In this document: in pieces, positions 6,602-13,348 of the stretch
Position numbering within the stretch: position 1 is the first letter of the stretch
Layout of the letters: every line of letters begins with the position of its first letter
Source of the DNA: Hyphomicrobiales bacterium
Lineage (GTDB): Bacteria; Pseudomonadota; Alphaproteobacteria; Rhizobiales; Xanthobacteraceae
Assembly: GCA_017304505.1 (NCBI GenBank)
Contig: JAFKKQ010000323.1
Location: forward strand, 1-14,499
Length of the DNA stretch: 14,499 nt
Direction: 5' to 3'
The notes under the pieces: model-generated
What the model saw: the letters and a program-made list of their open reading frames with translations, nothing else
Told to the model about the DNA's origin: nothing
The model's database searches: none
Translations under genes and position numbers: made by a program

Positions 6602-7993
6602 CTAACCGACCAGCTTCATGGCGACGGGTTGCCGCCCGACCCGTGCAGGACCGTTGTGGCTCAGAACGAAGTCGGCAATGCGCGGCGCCACCTCGGAGCG
6701 GAATCGCGATCCGTTGAATACGCCGTAATGGCCAACGCCAAGCTGCAGATAGTGCGCCTTCCGATGAGGCGGGATGTTGACGCAGAGCTTGTGCGCGGCC
6801 TCGGTCTGGCCGACGCCGGAAATGTCGTCGTGCTCGCCCTCAACGGTCAGCAACGCAGCATGGCGGATCGCCGCCGGATCGACCGGGCGACCGCGATGAG
6901 TCATCTTGCCGTCCGGCAGGTCGTGACGCACGAACACGGTATCGACCGTCTGCAGATAGAACTCCGCCGTCAGGTCCATGACCGCGAGATATTCGTCGTA
7001 GAATTCGCGATGCTTCTGCACCGAATCGCCATCGCCCTTCACCAAGTGGAAGAACAGATTGCGGTGTGCGTCGATATGCCGGTCCAGGTTCATACTGACG
7101 AAGCCATTGAGCTGCAGGAAGCCCGGATAGACATCGCGCATGACACCGGGATGAGGCAGCGGCACCTTGGTGATGACGTTGCGGCGGAACCAATCGCTGC
7201 CGCGCTCCTCCGCAAGCTTGTTGACGACGGTCGGATTGATGCGAGTGTCGATCGGACCGCCCATGAGCGTGATCGAGCGCGGCGCGCAAGCATCGCCGTC
7301 CGCTTCCATCAGCGCAGTTGCGGCAAGCACCGGCACCGACGGCTGGCACACCGCAACGACATGGGTGTCGCCGCCAAGGGCGTGCAGCATGTCGATGATA
7401 TAATCGATGTAATCGTCCAGATCGAAGTGCCCCTCCGACAGCGGCACCATGCGCGCGTCGACCCAATCGGTGATGTAGACGTCGTGATGGGGCAGGAAAG
7501 CTTCGACCGTGCCGCGCAACAGCGTGGCGTAGTGGCCGGACATGGGCGCGACGATCAAAAGCTTCGGCTGCGGCCGCCGCGGCACGTTGCAAAACATGCG
7601 TTCGAAATGCAGCAGCTTGCAGAACGGCCGCTCCCACGCCGTCGCGATGCGGATGGGCGCGCGCTCACCGTTTATCGTGACCGAATCGACGCGCCATTCC
7701 GGTTTGCTGTAGCGTCGCGTCGAGCGCTCGAACAGTTCGGCGGCGGCGGCAATGCTTCTGCCGTAGGTGGTGTAGGCGAGCGGATTGAAGGGGTTCTTGA
7801 AGTAGAGCCGCGTCACATCGGCGACAGCGCGCGCGGGCTGCAACGCCGCGTGACTCACCTCGTACAGCCAGTAGAGGCCGTTCGACAGCGCCGACCCGTT
7901 GGGGGTCGGCGCCCCGCCAAATTCGCCAATCGCCATTCTGACGGGTCCCCGGCCCTCGTGCTGCGTCGCAGCATAGTGAGAGATCGCCACCAT
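6602..7993 (-). CDS. phaZ: Intracellular polyhydroxyalkanoate depolymerase PhaZ
   Basis: The product is a predicted 463-residue cytosolic alpha/beta hydrolase that degrades stored poly(3-hydroxybutyrate) granules. The nucleophile is the cysteine in VVAVCQPSVP (about residue 216), in place of the usual serine, as in the Ralstonia PhaZ1 group. The rest of the triad is an Asp in GEHDDISG (389/390) and a His in GVGHYGVFNGSRF (422). The Cys-to-His spacing of about 206 matches what I recall for PhaZ1 (C183-D355-H388). Other blocks are APMSGHYATLLRGTVEAF and FFHLVKGDGDSVQKHREFYD. The start is uncertain: ATG at 7993 has no Shine-Dalgarno, whereas an internal ATG at 7936 has GGGGA 9 nt upstream and would give 444 residues, closer to family length. 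No phaC, phaB or phasin gene is in the window. Confidence 0.93.
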   Translation of the reverse strand: MVAISHYAATQHEGRGPVRMAIGEFGGAPTPNGSALSNGLYWLYEVSHAALQPARAVADVTRLYFKNPFNPLAYTTYGRSIAAAAELFERSTRRYSKPEWRVDSVTINGERAPIRIATAWERPFCKLLHFERMFCNVPRRPQPKLLIVAPMSGHYATLLRGTVEAFLPHHDVYITDWVDARMVPLSEGHFDLDDYIDYIIDMLHALGGDTHVVAVCQPSVPVLAATALMEADGDACAPRSITLMGGPIDTRINPTVVNKLAEERGSDWFRRNVITKVPLPHPGVMRDVYPGFLQLNGFVSMNLDRHIDAHRNLFFHLVKGDGDSVQKHREFYDEYLAVMDLTAEFYLQTVDTVFVRHDLPDGKMTHRGRPVDPAAIRHAALLTVEGEHDDISGVGQTEAAHKLCVNIPPHRKAHYLQLGVGHYGVFNGSRFRSEVAPRIADFVLSHNGPARVGRQPVAMKLVG

Positions 7994-8081
7994 GGTCAAG
8001 ATATAAGAACGATCCTGTCCCTTGGTTACTCTGCGAAAGACTCAATATTTTCAGAAAGTTCCACGGCACAGGCGCCCGCGA

Positions 8082-8918
8082 TCAGTCTCCGCCCTGCAGC
8101 AAAGTTCCTTCCCGGCGCGCGCTGCGTAGCAACAGCATGAACCCGGTCACCCCGATCGTCAGCAGCACCGCATTCAGTGCGAACGCTTGAACCATCAGAT
8201 CGGAGCGGAAGACGCGATCAATCAACAGCGCCCGCATGCCTTCGAACACATAGGTCGGCGGCAACATCCAGGAGAACCATTGCAGCCAATCGGGCAGGAC
8301 GGCGACCGGGTAGTACACGCAGGTGAGCGGCAGCAACAAAAACATGATGCCCCACGCCATCGTTTCCGCGCCAAGCCCGTTGCGCAGCAGGAGACCCGCA
8401 ACAAAGATCGCAACCGCCCAGCTTGTCAGGAACAGGTTGAGGAAAAACACCGCCAGCCCCAAGCCCATCGACCAGAGATTGAATCCGAAGAAGGCGATCG
8501 CAAGCAGCGACACCGGCACGATACCGATGGTGAGACGGATGATGCTCATGATCATCAGCGCGGCAACGAATTCGGCCGGCCGCAACGGGCTCATCATCAG
8601 GTTGCCAAGATTGCGGGCGTACATCTCCTCAAGGAAAGAAATCGAAAAGCCGAGCTGACCGCGGAACAGCACATCCCACAGCATCACCGCCGCCACGAAG
8701 GTCGCGGCGGCGCGAGCCAGCGTTCCGGAGCTTTGCATCACATAGGTCTGAAGAAAGCCCCACATCAGCATTTGCACCGCCGGCCAATACATAAGGTCGA
8801 ACACCCGGGGCCAGGACGACCGCAGCAGATACCAGTGCCGCAGCACCATCGCGAACACGCGGCGCGGCGAGAAGGCGATGTAGGACGGCGAGCGGCGGAC
8901 CGGCGACGGCATGCTCAT
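8082..8918 (-). CDS. ABC-2 type transporter permease
   Basis: The product is a 278-residue inner-membrane protein of the ABC-2 exporter permease family, with about six hydrophobic segments. These start near LMYWPAVQMLMWGFL (about 42-56) and end near the VLLTIGVTGFMLLL segment. The loop FLEEMYARNLGNLMMSPLRPAEF and the late segment YPVAVLPDWLQWFSWMLPPTYVFEGMR resemble the conserved C-terminal region of NodJ/multidrug-type ABC-2 permeases. The start ATG at 8918 overlaps the ATPase stop by 4 bp (ATGA), with GAGG 7 nt upstream, so the two proteins are almost certainly made together. The transported substrate is unknown. phaZ starts 88 bp downstream. Confidence 0.9.
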   Translation of the reverse strand: MSMPSPVRRSPSYIAFSPRRVFAMVLRHWYLLRSSWPRVFDLMYWPAVQMLMWGFLQTYVMQSSGTLARAAATFVAAVMLWDVLFRGQLGFSISFLEEMYARNLGNLMMSPLRPAEFVAALMIMSIIRLTIGIVPVSLLAIAFFGFNLWSMGLGLAVFFLNLFLTSWAVAIFVAGLLLRNGLGAETMAWGIMFLLLPLTCVYYPVAVLPDWLQWFSWMLPPTYVFEGMRALLIDRVFRSDLMVQAFALNAVLLTIGVTGFMLLLRSARREGTLLQGGD

Positions 8919-9697
8919 TGCGCGGCCTCGCGGGCTTCGCCTCGGCCGCGGGCAATGTCGAGGAACACCTCCTCGAGATTGCTGCGGCCATAACGATTAA
9001 TCAGCCGCTCCGGCGTGTCATCGTCTTCGATCCCGCCGGCCTTCAGCATGATGACGCGGTCGCATAACCGCTCGACCTCGCTCATGTTGTGCGAGGCGAG
9101 AAGAATGGTTGCGCCGCGCTCACGGCGATAATCCTCGAGTCTGCCACGCACCCAGTCGGCGGTGTCGGGATCGAGCGAGGCGGTCGGCTCGTCGAGCAAA
9201 AGAATCTCCGGTTCGTTGATCAGCGCCTTGGCGAGCGCGACGCGGGTCTTCTGACCGGCCGAAAGCTTGCCGGTCGGACGGTCGAGGAAATCGCCAAGAT
9301 CGAGATCCTCAGCCAGCGCACGGATGCGTCCGGCCACATCCGCGCAGCCATAGAGCATGCCGAAGACGTTGAGGTTCTGCCGCACAGTGAGCCGCATCGG
9401 CATGTTCACATACGGACTCTCGAAGTTGATCCGATGCAGCACGCGATGGCGCTGCCGCGGCATCTCGGCGCCCAGCACGACGACCCGGCCGGAGGTCGGT
9501 TCCACCAGCCCCATGATGGTGGAAATGGTCGTGGTCTTGCCCGCGCCGTTGCCGCCGAGCAAAGCGGCGCAGGAACCGGCGGCGATCGCAAACGAAATGC
9601 CATCCACCGCGGTCACGGCTTTATAGCGCTTGACCAGGCGGTCGACGGCGATGGACGGTTCAGGCGCGGTGGCGATGCGCATATCGGTCCGGAGCAT
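8915..9697 (-). CDS. ABC transporter ATP-binding protein (ABC-2 exporter type)
   Basis: The product is a 260-residue cytosolic ATPase that energises the ABC-2 permease encoded by the overlapping downstream gene. Walker A is GGNGAGKTT (48-56), the signature LSAGQ (145-149), Walker B ILLLDEPTASLD (165-176), and the switch His is in ASHNMSE (203). The C-terminal SNLEEVFLDIARG is typical of ABC-2 exporter ATPases. In place of a standard Q-loop glutamine the sequence reads INFESPYVNMP (90-100). I recall this FxSPY-like variant from a branch of these ATPases, so it is probably natural. No clear Shine-Dalgarno precedes either ATG at 9697 or the in-frame ATG at 9682, so the start may be 15 bases shorter. 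It is divergent from regB, with 127 bp between them. Confidence 0.93.
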   Translation of the reverse strand: MLRTDMRIATAPEPSIAVDRLVKRYKAVTAVDGISFAIAAGSCAALLGGNGAGKTTTISTIMGLVEPTSGRVVVLGAEMPRQRHRVLHRINFESPYVNMPMRLTVRQNLNVFGMLYGCADVAGRIRALAEDLDLGDFLDRPTGKLSAGQKTRVALAKALINEPEILLLDEPTASLDPDTADWVRGRLEDYRRERGATILLASHNMSEVERLCDRVIMLKAGGIEDDDTPERLINRYGRSNLEEVFLDIARGRGEAREAAQ

Positions 9698-9789
9698 GGC
9701 GGTGCAGATGTGACGTGACGCAAGGTCCAGCGCAAGCCCCTAAACTGCCGGAACACCGTGCCGATTTGGCGGTGCGTCGGATGGCAACA

Positions 9790-9817
9790 TTGAGAACGTC
9801 GCCGAGCGCACTAAAAT
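9790..9817 (+). promoter_or_regulatory. Candidate promoter of regB, giving a leaderless or near-leaderless mRNA
   Basis: TTGAGA (9790-9795) and TAAAAT (9812-9817) are separated by 16 bp and match the sigma-70-type consensus well. The regB ATG follows TAAAAT by only 7 nt, so transcription would begin at or next to the start codon. This agrees with the lack of a Shine-Dalgarno before regB. Confidence 0.5.
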
Positions 9818-9824
9818 AGGCCGC

Positions 9825-11065
9825 ATGCTCGAAGACACCGCAGACCAAATCCATCTGCCGCAGCGGCGAAATGTACGCCTCGACACGCTGCTGCGGTTGC
9901 GGTGGCTTGCGATCATCGGCCAGACCACCGCGGTGCTGGTGGTCTATTATGCAGTCGAGTTCCCACTGCCGATCTGGGCCTGTCTTGTCGTCATCGCGCT
10001 GTCGGCCTGGCTGAACGTGGCGTTGCGCGTGCGGTTCAGCCTGACACAACGGCTCGAGCCGGAACGCGCGGCTTGGCTCCTTGCCTTCGACATCGCCGAG
10101 CTTGCGGTGCTCCTGTTCCTCACCGGCGGCTTGCAGAACCCGTTCGCCTTCCTGTTCCTTGCTCCCGTGCTGCTGTCGGCAACGGCGCTGCCGCCCCGCA
10201 TCACGATCTATCTCGGCATCTTCGCCATGCTGTGCGCCACCGTTCTGGTGTTCGCGCATTACCCGCTGCCGTGGGACACCGACGACCCGCTGGAGCTGCC
10301 GTGGATTTATCTTCTCGGCGTCTGGTTCTCGATCCTGCTCGCGATCGGTTTCATCGGCGTCTATGCTTGGCAGATCACCGAGGAAGGTCGCCAGCTTGCC
10401 GAAGCGCTGACGGCCACCGAGTTGGTGCTTGCGCGCGAGCAACACATGTCGCAGCTCGACGGCCTTGCAGCAGCAGCCGCGCATGAGCTTGGCACACCGC
10501 TCTCGACCATTGCCGTAGTGGCAAAGGAGCTGGAGCGCTCGCTCGACGCCAACTCGCCATACGGCGATGATATCCGCCTGTTGCGCGAACAGGCGCAGCG
10601 TTGCCGCGATATCCTCGCCAAGCTGACGGAGCTTTCCCGCGGCGAGCCGTTCGGTCGCATGAGCTTGCCCCGCCGATGGGCGCACGCAATCCGGCCGTGC
10701 TGTACGGGCTTGGAAACCTCCTGGAGAACGCCGTCGATTTCGCCCACAAGCGGGTCGAGGTCACTGCGGATTGGAGCAGCGACGACGTCGCCGTGACGAT
10801 CAGCGATGACGGCCCGGGATTCGCTCCCGAAATCATGGATCGGATCGGCGAGCCCTACGTCCGCTCAAGCAAGCGCCGCCGTTTGAACGGCGGCGGCGAG
10901 ACCACCGGCCTGGGGCTCGGCTTTTTCATCGCCAAAACCCTGCTGGAGCGCTCCGGCGCGACGGTCGACTTCGAAAATCGCGCCTACCCAGACCGGGGCG
11001 CAGTGATCAAGATTCGCTGGGGACGCAGCGATTTCGAGCGTCCGCTCGGGTTCGCAGCCACTTGA
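9825..11065 (+). pseudogene. regB: Redox sensor histidine kinase RegB/PrrB/ActS homolog, internally deleted and frameshifted
   Basis: RegB is a membrane kinase that senses redox state and phosphorylates RegA. The 5' frame (9825 to about 10670) encodes six hydrophobic segments, the quinone-site heptapeptide GGLQNPF (101-107), the phosphoacceptor box AAHELGTPLSTIAVVAKEL (His220) and the redox cysteine in QRCRDIL (Cys260). Cys260 is exactly 40 residues after the His, as I recall for H225/C265 in R. capsulatus. The frame then leaves the family sequence after GRMSL and reads unrelated residues to a stop at 10796. The ATP-binding domain continues in another frame from about 10673: GARNPAVLYGLGNLLENAVD, then SDDGPGFA and TTGLGLGFF, stopping at 11065. 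Joined, the two parts still lack roughly 35-45 residues of linker expected between the dimerisation and ATPase domains. It could be a true pseudogene, a strain-specific mutation or an assembly error. The start is ATG at 9825. regA follows after 42 bp. Confidence 0.85.
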
Positions 11066-11094
11066 GGTGTGGGGCAAGCTTCCTTAAGGTCCAT

Positions 11095-11100
11095 GAGGGG
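11095..11100 (+). promoter_or_regulatory. Shine-Dalgarno GAGGGG that decides the regA start
   Basis: GAGGGG lies 7 nt before the ATG at 11108. It favours this start over the in-frame GTG at 11069, whose first residues do not resemble RegA. Confidence 0.7.
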
Positions 11101-11107
11101 TCAAAAA

Positions 11108-11674
11108 ATGAGCATTGCGATGAGCCATGCCATGCCTGAGGTCATCCAGACCGAGCGCACGTTGTTGATCGTGGAGGACGACAAGTCCTTCCTGCAGCGG
11201 CTGGCGCGCGCGATGGAGGCCCGCGGCTTCGAAGTGAGGACGGCCGAAACCGTCGGTGACGGGCTGCAGCAGGTGGAACAATCCGCCCCGGCCTTCGCCG
11301 TGGTCGACATGCGGCTCGGCGACGGCAACGGTCTTGACGTGGTATCGGCCCTCAAACAGCGACGCCCCGAAGCGCGCGCCATCGTCCTCACGGGCTACGG
11401 CAACATCGCCACGGCGGTGAATGCGGTGAAGATCGGCGCCGTCGACTATCTCTCCAAGCCGGCCGACGCCGACGATGTGGTGGCCGCCTTACTTGCGCTC
11501 GAAGGCCGCAAGGCCGACCCGCCTGAACATCCCATGTCGGCGGATCGCGTACGCTGGGAACACATCCAGCGCATCTACGAACTGTGCGGGCGCAACGTCT
11601 CGGAAACCGCACGGCGGCTCAACATGCACCGCCGCACCCTCCAGCGCATCCTCGCCAAACGCGCGCCGCGATAG
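11108..11674 (+). CDS. regA: Redox response regulator RegA/PrrA/ActR
   Basis: The product is a 188-residue DNA-binding response regulator of the RegA/PrrA family, which controls respiration, carbon and nitrogen fixation and photosynthesis genes in alphaproteobacteria. The receiver domain begins TLLIVEDDKSF, with the acidic pocket at E23/D24, the phosphoacceptor at D67 (VVDMRLGDGNG), the switch Thr at 95 (VLTGYG) and the conserved Lys at 117 (SKPAD). A proline-containing linker (about 133-145) leads to the Fis-type helix-turn-helix NVSETARRLNMHRRTLQRIL (163-182), the near-invariant C-terminal end of RegA proteins. All key residues are present and length is normal. The start is ATG at 11108 with GAGGGG 7 nt upstream. 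It lies 42 bp after the damaged regB and is probably transcribed with it. If regB is truly inactive, RegA may act unphosphorylated or be served by another kinase. Confidence 0.95.
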   Translation: MSIAMSHAMPEVIQTERTLLIVEDDKSFLQRLARAMEARGFEVRTAETVGDGLQQVEQSAPAFAVVDMRLGDGNGLDVVSALKQRRPEARAIVLTGYGNIATAVNAVKIGAVDYLSKPADADDVVAALLALEGRKADPPEHPMSADRVRWEHIQRIYELCGRNVSETARRLNMHRRTLQRILAKRAPR

Positions 11675-11699
11675 CGCGAAAGCGCAGCATCGCCGCCGC

Positions 11700-11722
11700 G
11701 TCATTCGGCAAACCGGAATGAC
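11700..11722. terminator. Candidate hairpin between convergent regA and the Bug-type gene
   Basis: GTCATTC (11700-11706) pairs with GAATGAC (11716-11722), and the inner GG/CC can extend the stem with one bulged base. It lies between two convergent gene ends, where a shared terminator is expected. Neither side has a clear T-tract, so the call is tentative. Confidence 0.4.
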
Positions 11723-11727
11723 ACCTG

Positions 11728-12753
11728 TTACTTGATCAGATTGCTCACCCGCTCGATGACCGACTTCGGCGTGGCGTAAATCTTCGCGATCAACGCGGCG
11801 AGGTGATCGCCATCCTCGGGATCGAGATCGAACTTGTTGCGCTTGACGTCGGCGATGAACTCCGGGTCTTTCATCGTCGCATTGAAGGCATCGCGCAACA
11901 TTTTCAGCCGCTCCGGCGGCAGGTCGGGCGGGGCGACGAACGGCCGGCCGATGTCCTGTCCCGCATAGGTGTACTCGATCACCCGCTTCTCTTCGTCATT
12001 GCGCACGAGCGACAACACGTTCGGCACGCCTTTTAATTCGGGAGGCGATTCCGCGCCGGCTTGTAAGAGTACGGTCACGGTCTTTTTCGGAATCCATTCA
12101 GGCCGGCGCTGCTTGACGCTGTCGAGGCTTTCGCAGATGCCCTCGACCTCGCCGCGCTCCATCGCCAGAAACACATCGGCGGACGAACGGAAACCCGAAA
12201 CCAGCTTGAACTTGTAGCCCAACAGGTCGTTGAGCACTTTGGGGTAGGAGCGCGTGCCGGTTCCCGGCCCGGTATCGCCGACGATCAATTGCGTGGTGCG
12301 CAAGTCGTTCGCGCTTTTCACCTTCGACGTGCTGTTGGCGATGCAGATGTTGTGCTCGCGCGTCGGGCTGCCGAGCCAGGACATCTTGGTGGCGTCGAAG
12401 CGCGCGCCCGGCGCGTTGCTCAGCGGACCGAGGGCCGCGTCGCGCGCGATGATTCCGAACACGGTGCCGTCCTTCGGCGCGGCCACATAGATGTGACTCG
12501 CAGCGACATAGCTGCCGGCGCCCGGCATGTTCTGCGGAACGACCGTCGGATTGCCGGGCAGATGCCGGCCAATGTGACGCGCGACCAGCCGGCCCCACAA
12601 ATCGTAGCCACCGCCCGCGCCAAATCCGATCAGCAGCGTTACGGTCTTGCCGGCGAACGGCTCGGCCGCCGGCTGCGCGCCTGCCGGCCCGGCGCCAAGC
12701 GCGGGCAACAATCCCAAACTCGCAATGACAAGCGTTTTCAGCCTACGGATCAT
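11728..12753 (-). CDS. TctC/Bug-family periplasmic substrate-binding protein
   Basis: The product is a 341-residue predicted periplasmic protein of the tripartite tricarboxylate transporter receptor (Bug) family. A signal peptide covers about 1-27 (MIRRLKTLVIASLGLLPALG, cleavage near AGAQ). The family's ligand-loop region reads LLIGFGAGGGYDLWGRLVARH (split about 40-60), followed by IPGNP-like HLPGNPTVVPQNMPGAGS and AAPKDGTVFG. Later blocks include IVGDTGPGTGTRSYPKVLNDLLGYKF. The GGGYD form differs from the more usual PPGGSTD, suggesting a subfamily with a different ligand. Two cysteines (137 and 207) are present in the mature part. The start ATG at 12753 has GGGAG 8 nt upstream. No TctA or TctB membrane component is in the window, so it is an orphan receptor, as is common in proteobacteria. 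The ligand is unknown. Confidence 0.9.
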   Translation of the reverse strand: MIRRLKTLVIASLGLLPALGAGPAGAQPAAEPFAGKTVTLLIGFGAGGGYDLWGRLVARHIGRHLPGNPTVVPQNMPGAGSYVAASHIYVAAPKDGTVFGIIARDAALGPLSNAPGARFDATKMSWLGSPTREHNICIANSTSKVKSANDLRTTQLIVGDTGPGTGTRSYPKVLNDLLGYKFKLVSGFRSSADVFLAMERGEVEGICESLDSVKQRRPEWIPKKTVTVLLQAGAESPPELKGVPNVLSLVRNDEEKRVIEYTYAGQDIGRPFVAPPDLPPERLKMLRDAFNATMKDPEFIADVKRNKFDLDPEDGDHLAALIAKIYATPKSVIERVSNLIK

Positions 12754-12857
12754 CCTGCGTTCTCCCTTGAGCCCGAAGAATGCCGCATCGGGCTTCTCGT
12801 TTATTTTATCGAAGCGAAACCTTCGCCGAAGGCCCGCTTGCTTCCGGAAACGATACT

Positions 12858-13346
12858 CTAAAACTCCATCCCATATGGACCGGTCGGGTCGGCCAGCGAC
12901 TGCAGCCGCAGCGCCGCCGCCCTCGCGATGCTGAGCATTATATGCTTGCGCGTCGTGGCATGCATCCGGTGTTCGGGAGCGTCGCAGATCATCTGCGCGC
13001 CATAGGCGTCGGCGACGATCAGTCCGGCGTCCTTGGGAAAGATCTCGCAGGGCACCTCGACGGTCGTTGCGAAAAACAGCCTGTCACAGTGCGCCCGATA
13101 ATCCATCCACTTGTGGTCGGCGCGGAAGTCCGCCACCGACGACTTGATCTCGACGATCCAGATGTCGCCACCGGACCCGAGCGCCACCAGGTCGGCGCGG
13201 CGTCCCGAGGACAGCGGCAATTCGCTCACCACGCAATAGCCATGCGCGTGAAGAAGCCGCGCGGTGCCGCGGGCAATCTTTAGCGCCGTCTCCGATTGCC
13301 GGCCGTCGACCGGCAGTTCCATTGGCCGGACGAACGGAAGGCTCAT
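12858..13346 (-). CDS. mmcB: MmcB-family DNA repair protein (DUF1052)
   Basis: The product is a 162-residue cytosolic protein of the MmcB family, named in Caulobacter for involvement in DNA-damage repair. The fold contains a PD-(D/E)xK nuclease-like core: RRADLVALGSGGDIWIVEIKSS with Asp52, Glu67 and Lys69, preceded by YCVVSELPLSSGRR. The later segment DFRADHKWMDYRAHCDRLFF (74-93) is characteristic of the family. Catalysis has not, to my knowledge, been shown for the family. The ATG at 13346 is chosen because GGGAG (13354-13358) lies 7 nt upstream; a TTG two codons earlier would be too close to it. It begins 2 bp after the mtnA stop (TGATCATG), so translation is probably coupled. The Bug-type gene begins 104 bp downstream on the same strand. 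Confidence 0.92.
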   Translation of the reverse strand: MSLPFVRPMELPVDGRQSETALKIARGTARLLHAHGYCVVSELPLSSGRRADLVALGSGGDIWIVEIKSSVADFRADHKWMDYRAHCDRLFFATTVEVPCEIFPKDAGLIVADAYGAQMICDAPEHRMHATTRKHIMLSIARAAALRLQSLADPTGPYGMEF

Positions 13347-13348
13347 GA

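Noticed and set aside
6515..8140. A 541-codon open frame on the plus strand opposite phaZ
   Set aside because: It mirrors the phaZ codons, its product is a His/Arg/Asp/Val-rich shadow with no recognisable domain, and PhaZ has its full set of catalytic motifs.
9697..9780. Two copies of TGGCGGTGC and a GTGACGTGACG element in the ABC/regB intergenic region as RegA operators
   Set aside because: The match to RegA binding sites is loose, and such short GC-rich words are expected by chance in this composition.
10660..10680. Programmed -1 frameshifting as the explanation for the regB frame change
   Set aside because: There is no canonical slippery heptamer in the right frame, and even a shift would leave the conserved linker segment missing. 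A deletion explains both.
9660..10685. A 341-codon minus-strand open frame opposite regB
   Set aside because: It is antisense to unmistakable RegB sequence and shows no motifs. It does not argue against regB being the real gene.
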